A DNA stretch of 37,268 bases from Candidatus Woesearchaeota archaeon (GTDB lineage Archaea; Nanobdellota; Nanobdellia; Woesearchaeales; ARS49): assembly GCA_016203305.1 (NCBI GenBank), contig JACQMY010000019.1:1-37268 (forward strand), given 5' to 3'. Both the position numbers and the translations under genes were made by a program. This document shows, piece by piece, positions 1 through 9,000 of the stretch (its first letter is position 1; every line of letters begins with the position of its first letter). The notes beneath the pieces were generated by a model, which was not told where the DNA came from, made no database searches, and saw only the letters and a program-made list of their open reading frames with translations.

Positions 1-615
1 AAATTTTTCACCACGATATTCAAACTAGGTCCAAGACAAAACTTCAAGCTCGGCCTCTACGGGCCACCAAACTCTGGAAAAACAACACTAGCAAACAAAA
101 TTTGTCTGGACTGGCTAGGGCAAGAAATGGGAGCGGTTTCTCCAATAGCACATGAAACACGCGAAATAAACATCAAAGAACAAATATCAATCAAAAGCAA
201 AGACGGCAAAGAACTCCTATTCAATCTTGTTGACACGCCAGGCATTGCTACAAAAATAGACTATGAAGACTTCATGAAAACAGGTATGAGCGCAGGCAAG
301 GCAAAAAAACGAGCACGAGAGGCAACAAAAGGAGTCATTGAAAGCATCAAATGGCTAGACAACGTCGACACAGTGCTGGTAGTTCTTGACGCAACAGAAG
401 ACCCGTACAGCCAAGTAAATGTTACTATTATAGGCAATCTTGCAGCAAGAAACATACCAGTCATGATAGTGGCGAACAAATCAGACCTCAAAAAGGCAAG
501 CATAAAACGCATACAATCAGCATTCCCACAATACGAAGTACTAGGCATCTCAGCAAAATACGGCAAAAACATGGAAACATTCTACGACAAACTATTCGAG
601 CTGGCAGGTAGATAA
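1..615 (+). CDS. Era-like small GTPase, 5' truncated by window start
   Basis: Frame open from base 1; P-loop GPPNSGKT upstream of the listed ORF start, DTPG (G3), NKSD (G4), SAK (G5); stop TAA 613-615. Confidence 0.9.
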   Translation, partial: KFFTTIFKLGPRQNFKLGLYGPPNSGKTTLANKICLDWLGQEMGAVSPIAHETREINIKEQISIKSKDGKELLFNLVDTPGIATKIDYEDFMKTGMSAGKAKKRAREATKGVIESIKWLDNVDTVLVVLDATEDPYSQVNVTIIGNLAARNIPVMIVANKSDLKKASIKRIQSAFPQYEVLGISAKYGKNMETFYDKLFELAGR

Positions 616-995
616 TGGTAACATTACACATAGTGCCCTACACAGAAATCGAAACGCTCAGTTCTCTTGGAAGAATACGAAAACTGCTCACTATAGCCAA
701 AGAAAACAAGATAGTTCTTTTGCAAGGAAGATTACGCAAAGAAGAAGAAGCAGAACTAATCAAAACCACGATGGAAGAAATAAACAAAGAATTCAAAGGC
801 ATAGAATTGGCAGTCATCAACCCATCACAAACAGCACAAGATGGACTGCAAAAATTCAAACACGATCTAGTAGGACTATTCCTGGGAGAACAACAAGGAC
901 TCACCATCATCGGACCAAGCACGATAGTCAAAAGCATCCGCAAAGACCCAACCAAAATAGAACTTCTCACACAAGAAAGAAAAAAAAGAAAGTAG
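615..995 (+). CDS. DUF2073 family protein
   Basis: 126 aa, start overlaps GTPase stop (TAATG); archaeal DUF2073-like sequence next to Era-like GTPase. Confidence 0.75.
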   Translation: MVTLHIVPYTEIETLSSLGRIRKLLTIAKENKIVLLQGRLRKEEEAELIKTTMEEINKEFKGIELAVINPSQTAQDGLQKFKHDLVGLFLGEQQGLTIIGPSTIVKSIRKDPTKIELLTQERKKRK

Positions 996-1046
996 GTATT
1001 AGGCGTTAGGACGTAGGTATTAGGACGAAGGCGGAAGGATGAAGCT
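992..1046 (+). repeat. STRR-like degenerate short repeat array, locus A
   Basis: gtaggtattaggcgttaggacgtaggtattaggacgaaggcggaaggatgaag. Confidence 0.85.
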
Positions 1047-1057
1047 GGCGAAATAAA

Positions 1058-1576
1058 ATGGCAGAAGAGCTCATTGAAGAGATAGACGAAAAAGGAAATA
1101 CCATCGCGGTTCATCCGCGCTCAGAACTAAAAAAACGCATGTTCCGCCACAAAGCAGCACTTATAATTCCAACACAAGGAGAAAAACTTGTCCTCTGCAG
1201 GAGAGCGAAAGACAAGCACCCCTTCCCAGACACTTGGTGCTGTGCAGTAGGCGGAAAAGTAATCGCTGGCGAAACATTCGAGCAAGCAGCACAAAGAGAA
1301 ATGCAAGAAGAAATCGGAACAACTGCTGTGCTGTCGCACGTCGTCACATTCAACTACAACGGACAAGAATACCCCTCGCGCTTTGCAGTGTTCACCACAA
1401 CGCTCCCAAAACAACTCGCCCTTGACCCGACAGAAATACAATACCTCAAAGCATTCACGGCAGAAGAAATAAACAAAATGATCATCCAGAACCCAAACGA
1501 GTTCGCGCCAACATTCAGAGCGGCATTACAAGAGTTTCTCAACGCAACAATTAAAAGCAACACGCAAACACACTAA
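1058..1576 (+). CDS. NUDIX hydrolase (IPP isomerase-like subgroup)
   Basis: Nudix box GGKVIAGETFEQAAQREMQEEIG. Confidence 0.9.
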   Translation: MAEELIEEIDEKGNTIAVHPRSELKKRMFRHKAALIIPTQGEKLVLCRRAKDKHPFPDTWCCAVGGKVIAGETFEQAAQREMQEEIGTTAVLSHVVTFNYNGQEYPSRFAVFTTTLPKQLALDPTEIQYLKAFTAEEINKMIIQNPNEFAPTFRAALQEFLNATIKSNTQTH

Positions 1577-1579
1577 ACC

Positions 1580-1966
1580 ATGCCACACCAATGCGTAAGA
1601 TGCAGCAAGCTCTATGAAGATGGAGCGCAAGAAATCCTAAAAGGATGCACGTGCGGAGCACGACTGTTCTTCTTCATCAAAAAAGAAAAACTACAAGAAG
1701 CACAAAAAGTCATAGATGTTAACCTGAAGCCAGAACAAAAACAACAAATTGAAGAGGATGTACGAGAGTTGATTGGACAACCAGCGAATGACGCACCTGT
1801 AATTCTAGACTTTGAAAGCGTAAGAATAAGCAAGCCAGGCAAGTACGAACTAGACCTGGTAAAACTATTCCAACCAGACAGCCCATTAATATTCAAGCTA
1901 GACGACGGCAAGTACGTCATTGATATAGGGCAAAGCTTTGAAAAGCTCAGGAAAAAGGAAAGATAA
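1580..1966 (+). CDS. Zn-ribbon containing archaeal protein
   Basis: N-terminal CVRCSKLYEDGAQEILKGCTCGARLFFF zinc ribbon. Confidence 0.75.
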   Translation: MPHQCVRCSKLYEDGAQEILKGCTCGARLFFFIKKEKLQEAQKVIDVNLKPEQKQQIEEDVRELIGQPANDAPVILDFESVRISKPGKYELDLVKLFQPDSPLIFKLDDGKYVIDIGQSFEKLRKKER

Positions 1967-1974
1967 TACTGCGC

Positions 1975-1989
1975 AACATTTAAATATAG
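1975..1989 (+). promoter_or_regulatory. TATA-like promoter element for 2039 gene
   Basis: aacatttaaatatag about 50 nt upstream; SD-like GAGGTGAT at 2025-2032. Confidence 0.5.
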
Positions 1990-2038
1990 GAAGCGGTTAT
2001 TCTCCTTCTATCAGGTTAATAAATGAGGTGATTATAGT

Positions 2039-2533
2039 ATGGAAGACGAGCACAAAGGAGTGGCCCTTGTTATTCTCGGCATCATCGCAATCATTGCCGT
2101 CATCGGACTAGTGCTGATGTTCTCAGGCGCTAAGAAAAGCGCAGGAGCAGTTCCAACATTACTCGGAGAAGCACCATCTGGATTCTGTGACAGTCCATGC
2201 ACGTTCGCATTCGGCGCATCACAAAGCGAAGTTGCAATGCAAACACAAAGATTCAGAGCACGTGGATTCGTCCCAGTAGGACAAGTAGAGTTCACCTACA
2301 TCGCGGACAACTTCCCACTCTACGGACAATGCTTATGCCCAGGAGAAGGAATCCCACAATTCGCGAACACACCTGAAGACGAGCAAATCGTGTACGGAAC
2401 ACCATTGTCAGGCAGAACACCGGGAACACCAAGCCCGATGTACGTCGAAACACCTGCGCCAACAATCGGCCAGTACCCACTTGACGAGCAAAGCCCGCCA
2501 AGCTACCCGTACCCGGCAAGCTTGAACAAGTAA
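2039..2533 (+). CDS. Membrane-anchored extracytoplasmic protein, function unknown
   Basis: N-terminal TM (ALVILGIIAIIAVIGLVLMFSG), Cys-containing ectodomain, Pro-rich C-terminus; SD upstream. Confidence 0.75.
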   Translation: MEDEHKGVALVILGIIAIIAVIGLVLMFSGAKKSAGAVPTLLGEAPSGFCDSPCTFAFGASQSEVAMQTQRFRARGFVPVGQVEFTYIADNFPLYGQCLCPGEGIPQFANTPEDEQIVYGTPLSGRTPGTPSPMYVETPAPTIGQYPLDEQSPPSYPYPASLNK

Positions 2534-2584
2534 CTTTTACAAAACCCGAGGCACAACGCCCGGGAAATCTTTTCTTTTATTCTC

Positions 2585-2920
2585 ATGCGCACAGCACTAT
2601 TCGCAATAATCGTAATTGTCGCTATCAGCAGTCTTTCTCTAGTACTTGTCGATAACATCACAGGCAACGTAGTCAACACAGCAAACTGCCCAGGAGGCCA
2701 CACATACGCATTCTACCGCACACTAGAAGAACGCACGCGCGTAGAAGCAATGTGGAGAAAAGCAGGCTTTCTGCCAATAGCCTCCGAACCAGTCCCAGAA
2801 AGCTTCAAAAGCACAGGAGAGCCAAGATTCCTGTGCTTACGACGCATGACAAGACAAGAAATGGAAAGGGACCACATGCGCATCAGGGAAAGCGTGACAA
2901 CGAAAGGAAGCTCGGTTTAG
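2585..2920 (+). CDS. Small membrane-anchored/secreted protein, apparent paralogue of the 2039 product
   Basis: N-terminal TM; C..GHTYAFY...RVEAMWRKAGFLPIA...FLCL resembles CTFAF...SEVAMQTQRFRARGFVPVG...CLC. Confidence 0.65.
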   Translation: MRTALFAIIVIVAISSLSLVLVDNITGNVVNTANCPGGHTYAFYRTLEERTRVEAMWRKAGFLPIASEPVPESFKSTGEPRFLCLRRMTRQEMERDHMRIRESVTTKGSSV

Positions 2921-3012
2921 GTGGTAGGTATTAGGATGTAGGCATTTAAGTGTTAGGACGTAGGTTGTAGGGAGAAGACGGAAGGACGAAGATTGGCTGT
3001 TGGCTATTCGAA
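2918..3012 (+). repeat. STRR-like degenerate short repeat array, locus B
   Basis: taggtattaggatgtaggcatttaagtgttaggacgtaggttgtagggagaagacggaaggacgaag plus ttggctgttggctattcg module. Confidence 0.8.
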
Positions 3013-3515
3013 ACCAAGTGTTTATTCGCATACAACCATCTAAAACACAAATCAAGCTGAGGATGAATCTTCTCGCCACTGTTTACCAGCTCCATAGCAT
3101 CATCCATGCTGAAAAACTGGCCAGAAGCCACCTCACCATCCTTAAAATCAATCCCCGAATCAGCGAAGGCGATGAATAGCTCGATAAATCTATCGTGACC
3201 ATTAATCACAAAATTCGTCCGATGGACCTTCTTCACAGGAACTTCAAGTCCCAGTTCTTCCTTCAACTCGCGCATAGCAGCACGCTCATAAGACTCACCA
3301 GAACGCACATGGCCACCGGCAGAAGTGCAATAAAACCCAGGTAAGTACGACTTACTATCAGAACGCTTCTGAAAGTAAACCTCTCCAGTCATTGGATGAA
3401 TCACGAACACGTGCACGATACGATGAAGAAGCTTCTTCTCGTAAAGCTCAGACATGTCAGTTTGACCAACCACATTGTCGTTCGCGTCAACAACATCTAA
3501 AACTTCACTGCTCAT
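2946..3515 (-). CDS. NUDIX hydrolase
   Basis: Nudix box GGHVRSGESYERAAMRELKEELG; likely start MSSEVL at 3515 (ORF open to 3533); C-terminal ~21 aa lie in the repeat array. Confidence 0.88.
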   Translation of the reverse strand: MSSEVLDVVDANDNVVGQTDMSELYEKKLLHRIVHVFVIHPMTGEVYFQKRSDSKSYLPGFYCTSAGGHVRSGESYERAAMRELKEELGLEVPVKKVHRTNFVINGHDRFIELFIAFADSGIDFKDGEVASGQFFSMDDAMELVNSGEKIHPQLDLCFRWLYANKHLVSNSQQPIFVLPSSPYNLRPNT

Positions 3516-4425
3516 CCATAACCAGTCGTGCAACGTTATTCGTCAACGTTATCATTGTCCTGAAAAGTTCAGCAACGCCTGCTGGAAGCTCACCTGCCTC
3601 TTTCAACAAAGCTTCACGATCTAACGCAACAGCGTCGGCAAGCTTCTTGTCCTTAGTGAAGTAAGCTTTCATCACGTCAACATAAGACTTTTCAACACGG
3701 CCAAACACAGTCTTCAACTTGTCCTTCTTTTTCTCCTTAGCCAAGTACTCAACAAGCTGTTTTGCAGCATCTGCAAAATTCTCCAAGTTAATAGTCAAAT
3801 AATAATAACTCAAAACCTTCTCGTTCGTCAATTGGAACAAGTCAGCAATCTGCTTGTTCGAAAAAGCAGACTTAAGCAAACGCAACAACAAAAAGTACGC
3901 ACGGTTGACCTCATAATCACGAACCTGCACGCTCTGAGCAAGACTCGGATCGTCGAGAGCAGCAACAGAATCCTGAATCATGCTACGAACAAGCATGTCC
4001 ATCCTGCGCAAAGTCTTGTCAACACTAATCTCCTTCAAGTTCAACAAGTCCTTCGCAATAATGCTCTTGTTGGTTTGATCAGCAACTTCCAAAGCAACAA
4101 AATCATGCAACATCTTACGAATGTCCTTAGTCTTCTCAGTAATACTGTCGCCTGACAAAACAATCGTGTTATAATTGTTAATGTAAGCACTTGTTATCTC
4201 ACGGCCGATAGTACTCATTTCCTTGTCATCAACAGGAATCACGATTTCCTTTGCAGGAGCCTGCTCGTCAGGCTTGGACTCAGGAGTCACGACAAGCTCC
4301 TTGTCTCCCCGCTCATGCAAATAAACCAAGTCTCCTTTTTTCAGTTTATGACGATCAAGCCACTCTTTAGGAAGAGAAATAGTATGCGACGCTTGTCCCG
4401 CCTTTACCAATCTGCGAATAATCAT
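3505..4425 (-). CDS. SpoVT/AbrB-domain + PhoU-like regulator
   Basis: MIIRRLVKAGQASHTISLPKEWLDRHKLKKGDLV AbrB-like N-terminus followed by helical PhoU-like domain. Confidence 0.85.
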   Translation of the reverse strand: MIIRRLVKAGQASHTISLPKEWLDRHKLKKGDLVYLHERGDKELVVTPESKPDEQAPAKEIVIPVDDKEMSTIGREITSAYINNYNTIVLSGDSITEKTKDIRKMLHDFVALEVADQTNKSIIAKDLLNLKEISVDKTLRRMDMLVRSMIQDSVAALDDPSLAQSVQVRDYEVNRAYFLLLRLLKSAFSNKQIADLFQLTNEKVLSYYYLTINLENFADAAKQLVEYLAKEKKKDKLKTVFGRVEKSYVDVMKAYFTKDKKLADAVALDREALLKEAGELPAGVAELFRTMITLTNNVARLVMDEQ

Positions 4426-4470
4426 TGCACATCACCTTTTTGTATATACAACCGTACATTATGTGCCATA

Positions 4471-4483
4471 AGTATATATAAAT
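4471..4483 (+). promoter_or_regulatory. TATA-like promoter element for the structured leader/DHH gene
   Basis: agtatatataaat. Confidence 0.5.
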
Positions 4484-4528
4484 CTTGCGCCACAATAAGA
4501 GTATCAAGCTGGCGTATCACAACACAAC

Positions 4529-4658
4529 GGCAACGAAAGTTGCCAAAACATCACTCAGGTAGGTCCTCACGGACCTGCCATTTATACTGACATCCCCCCT
4601 CCATTGGCGCGAACCCACAACTCATTCTCGCGCCAATTTACACTCACGGCCAGAGGCC
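4529..4658 (+). other. Four successive inverted repeats upstream of the DHH gene (possible structured leader or ncRNA)
   Basis: GGCAAC-GAAA-GTTGCC (4529-4544); AGGTCC-TCAC-GGACCT (4561-4576); ATTGGCGCGA/TCGCGCCAAT (4603-4612/4628-4637); GGCC-AGA-GGCC (4648-4658). Confidence 0.6.
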
Positions 4659-4664
4659 ATTAGC

Positions 4665-5753
4665 ATGATGAACAACGAAGAACTTCTATCACGCGTTGAC
4701 AGATTTTTCACAGACATCACACCAGACGACAAAGTTTGCATAATCCACGACAGCGACAGCGACGGAATAAGCTCAGCGGTGATAATTGCAAAAGCAATAC
4801 AACGACTACGCAACAAACCAATAGACCTCCACACACCACTCGACCGCAAAACAAAAGGAATAACACAAGAAAACATAAAACAAATACACAACAAAAAAAT
4901 AACACACCTGATAACTTGCGACTTCAGCCCAGACCAAGACCCAGAAACAATCAAACAATTAGAACAAAAAACAAGCATACTGGTAGTAGACCACCACAAA
5001 GTGTACCATGACATCAGCAGCGAGAAGACAATCTTATACAAACCACAATTCTTCACAGACATAGACCCTCCACAATACTGCACTGCAAAACTAGCATTAG
5101 ACGCAGCAGCACGCGTTATAGACGTAGAAGACCTTGAATGGCTTGCTGCTGCTGCAAGCATAGCAGACATAGCAACAGCACCCTGGAAAGGATGGCTATT
5201 ACACGTATTCAAAAAATATAACGACAAACCAAAAAAAGACCTATTCCAAACAAAACTTGGCGAAATAGCCTCAATAGTCAGCAGCACAGAAGTCTACGAC
5301 GAAAACCTAGTCCCAAAACTATTCAAAGCATTCTCAAAAGCAAGCACACCAGAAGACATACTCAACTCGTCATTTGGAAAATACAAAAAGATTATTGACA
5401 AAGAACTCAACAAACACATAATTGCGTTCAAAACCAAAGCAGAAAAACACGGAAAACTCTCCATTTACGAATTAACCAGCAAGTATAGAATAAACAGTCC
5501 ACTAAGCACAATACTAGGGTTAAAGTATTCCGATCGCATAATAATACTCATCAACACAGGACTGCCGTTCATCAAAGTCAGCGCACGCAACAACAGCAAA
5601 AATCCGCCTGTCAACAACCTCCTAGAGCAAGCAATCATAGGCTTTGACGATGCAAACGCAGGAGGCCACGCGCCAAGCGCAGGAGCAGGATTTCCCAAAA
5701 GGTATTTAAAACAATTCAAGCAAAGAATAATAGAATTGGCAAGTAGTTTGTAG
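4665..5753 (+). CDS. DHH family phosphoesterase (RecJ-like)
   Basis: IHDSDSDGISSAVII, VVDHHK, GGHAPSAGAGF motifs. Confidence 0.92.
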   Translation: MMNNEELLSRVDRFFTDITPDDKVCIIHDSDSDGISSAVIIAKAIQRLRNKPIDLHTPLDRKTKGITQENIKQIHNKKITHLITCDFSPDQDPETIKQLEQKTSILVVDHHKVYHDISSEKTILYKPQFFTDIDPPQYCTAKLALDAAARVIDVEDLEWLAAAASIADIATAPWKGWLLHVFKKYNDKPKKDLFQTKLGEIASIVSSTEVYDENLVPKLFKAFSKASTPEDILNSSFGKYKKIIDKELNKHIIAFKTKAEKHGKLSIYELTSKYRINSPLSTILGLKYSDRIIILINTGLPFIKVSARNNSKNPPVNNLLEQAIIGFDDANAGGHAPSAGAGFPKRYLKQFKQRIIELASSL

Positions 5754-5845
5754 TTAGTTGTGTGTAGTTTGTAGGTATTAGGACGAAGAGTGTAGGTATT
5801 AGGTTGCAGGCATTAGGACGAAGGTGTTAGGAAGAAGGGCGAAGT
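5741..5845 (+). repeat. STRR-like degenerate short repeat array, locus C
   Basis: gtaggtattaggacgaagagtgtaggtattaggttgcaggcattaggacgaaggtgttaggaagaagggcgaag. Confidence 0.85.
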
Positions 5846-5950
5846 ATGGAACAGACAACACTCGCAGTCACAAGCATAATAGCAGTAATGGCACTATTCG
5901 CACTCATCCTAATCATCAGCGGAAGAGAAGTAATGATTATTGTTCTTTAG
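5846..5950 (+). CDS. 34-aa putative single-TM microprotein
   Basis: MEQTTLAVTSIIAVMALFALILIISGREVMIIVL, complete ORF between two repeat arrays; not in the supplied ORF track. Confidence 0.5.
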   Translation: MEQTTLAVTSIIAVMALFALILIISGREVMIIVL

Positions 5951-6036
5951 GAGTTAGGTTGTAGGATGAATGCAGTAAGTAGTGTGTGGGTTGTAGGCGA
6001 CCAACTGCGCTCTACAAACTCGGGCTGTAGGACGAA
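5948..6036 (+). repeat. STRR-like degenerate short repeat array, locus D
   Basis: taggagttaggttgtaggatgaatgcagtaagtagtgtgtgggttgtagg...ggctgtaggacgaa. Confidence 0.7.
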
Positions 6037-6040
6037 AATC

Positions 6041-9000
6041 TTACTGCACTGAAACCAATCTTACCTTGAAGTGCAAGGTCTTATTGCCAAGCGGGTGAGC
6101 AACAGGATCAACACCATAACCCTCTTCAGGCGGAACAACGATGGTCCTCGTCTGGCCAGCAGTCATGTTCTCAATACGCCTCTCAAAACCAGCAATCAAC
6201 TTCCCTTCCCCAAACACAAACTCAAGAGGCTTTGTCACTTCAGAAGTCAGCAAAGTATCAGAAGTCACGTTCAAAGACTGCCAATTAACAATGCTAGAAT
6301 CAAACACTCGGTCATTATCAGTCCAGCCAATATAGTCAACCTTCAACAAAGCACCAGATTCAACCTTTGTCTTAGGCTTGAGGTCCTCAGGAACAAAAGG
6401 CTCAAGACCATTCCAGTCAACCTTCCAAACAGAAATCTTACCACCAAACAACTGGTTATCTTCAGCGAAATGACGGAAATTACGCAAGCCAAGCCCGTTC
6501 ATGTAGAACAGCCGCGTAAACATGCTCTCTGAAAGATCCTTCACAGCCGGCATGGCAACCATTTCGCGACCACGCGGCCACATCAAAACAACCAAACCAG
6601 CATTACCCCCATTCAACTTTGTCCTGGAAACATTCCCCTTCTTATCATAAGCAACAAGCTCGCCAGCAGAAGCCAAACCCTGGCTGACCTGAATCAAAGC
6701 AGACTTACCAGAAGCGTTAATAGCTACACTCCCACACCTCAACAAACCAGCATCAGGACCACAAGAAGCAGGCTCGCCAATATAACCATTCCACGGACTA
6801 ATCCATTGGTTAGCCTCCTCCTCAGAGCCAATACCAACAGCATGATTATAAATCTCACCTGCGTACTCCTCAGTCCAGTTAAACCGCTTCGCCATCTGAG
6901 GAACAGCATCGCCCTCAGGCAAGTCCTTCCACTTTATCCATACTTCAGCACGCTCAAAATCCCACATACCAAAATGGCTCCAGACACCAGCCTTGCCAAC
7001 CATGTCAGCACTAGTGATGAAAAAATCCTCAGGAGCATCACAATGAGTGAACAACAAAACATTCTCTGGAACACCCTCGCGCTTTGCTACTTTACGAGCA
7101 GACTCTTTGTCCAGCATGATCAACTCCTCAACAATCTGAACAGAACGGTAATGATCCTGAGTCACGTTAAACACGGCATCAAACGCGTTATTCGCACCAC
7201 AATCCAACATGCGCAAAATACCAACAGCCTCCTGCTCACTCGAAGTCTGCAAAGCACGACCAATCCAGTGCGCCTGAGGAGAGTTCTGCGTCGAACCATC
7301 AAACGTCACAGCACGATCAGAAATGTACTTGAAATGATGACCAAAGTCCCACCAAGAATTAACAATAGCATCAGGCGTAGACTTATCCTTAATCTGAGTC
7401 ATAACATTCCACCAAGCATCATTAACAATAGGAACATCACGAGTTGATTCCGCAAAAGAAACCTTGACCATATGAGGACCGGCCTGAACAGGACCAATAA
7501 TGGCAAGGCCGAGTAACACGATCAACAAAGCGCCAGTCAACTGCTTGCTTATATGAAGTTGTCGCTCGCCAAAACCACCCAAACGCTGATACAACAAGCC
7601 AGCAGCAGAACCAAAAGCAACAGCAAACGCAGGACCAATAAGCAAAATAAAACGAACACCCTTCAAAGAAGCATAAGTAGTTCCTAAAAACCACAAAGAC
7701 AACAACACAGTGTAAGTAACGTCAAACTTTCCATGCTCGTCAACCCTCATCAACAACAAAACAAGACCTAAAAGCGCAATGCCAAACATCAACGTGCCAC
7801 CAACAGACGCAACCACATCATCAAACCTGCTAGGATTCAGCTCAGCAACAGTAGTGTAAACGTTCGGCCACAAGTCAGGACGCGCAGCATTTTTGATAGA
7901 AGTAAAGGAAATAGCTCCCTGGAAACCACTCTCCAAAAAAGGACCAAGACCAATGAACAACCAGCCGAATAGCAGGCAAGCAGCAAAAAATACTCCGCCG
8001 ATAACCAAAAACTTACGCAAGTGGAAATTATGCAAAGCCTGGCGTATATTCTGTTTGCGCACGTGCAAAAACAACTCCAAAACGAATGCAACTGCCAAAG
8101 CAGCCAGGATAAAATCAAACAAATACCACCAGCCCGACCAAAAACGAGTATACAAAGCAATCGAAAAACCAGTTAACAAAGCAAAAACACCCTGCGCTTT
8201 CCAAGACTTTGCAGCCAGACCCTCACACAAAAGCCAAACAACAAGCAACGGGAAAAACACCTGGTAAATATCAGTATCAGCATGACCAAACAAAGTCCTG
8301 CCAGTAATCGCAGGCAAAACAGCAAGAGCAGTAGCGGCAAAAAAACCACCCAAAGGACCAGAAACCCTATTAGCAACCAAAAACGCCAAAATAATCGACA
8401 AAAACATGAACACAATAGGAAGATAATTTGCAGCCTCCATCACAGTAATGTTCTTGTCAAAGACCGAAAATACGAAGTATAAAGCAGCCATAACGTGCGG
8501 GTGCCAAGAAGGATCAACAGGCAAGCCAACAGGAGCATACATATGATTGTCCCAAGCCTCGCCATTCCGCAACTCATCATACACCTGGCCTTTTTCAACA
8601 ATATTCCTAGCTAAACGCAAGTAAAAATACGGGTCAATATCAGGCATGTAATTATAAGTCACACCATCACTCTCATACTGGAAATGCTTCTTAATCTCGG
8701 AAGTCAATCTGCTCTTTTCGCTCTCAAACTGAACACCAGCCTCAGAACGCAACTTCTTCACCAAATCATCAATAACACGAGCACGATTCGCATCAGGCAA
8801 ATTAGGATACTGCTGGCCAGCCAAAACAGTAGCCTGCTGGCGCAAGAAGTTATCAACACTCGAACCAGCAGTAGCATCTGCAAACGGCAAGTCCTGCGTC
8901 AACATGCGCATGTGCAAACCGCCCCACGGATACGTGCCACTACCATTCGGCAAAAACTGTAAAACAACAACCAACAACAAAGCTAACAAAACAGCGTGAC

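Noticed and set aside
992-1046. Repeat arrays as CRISPR
   Set aside because: No constant repeat/variable spacer pattern; words are 6-8 nt and degenerate, and no cas genes are present.
5948-6036. Intrinsic terminator for aglB or the microprotein
   Set aside because: No clear stem plus T-run; the segment is better explained as a repeat array.
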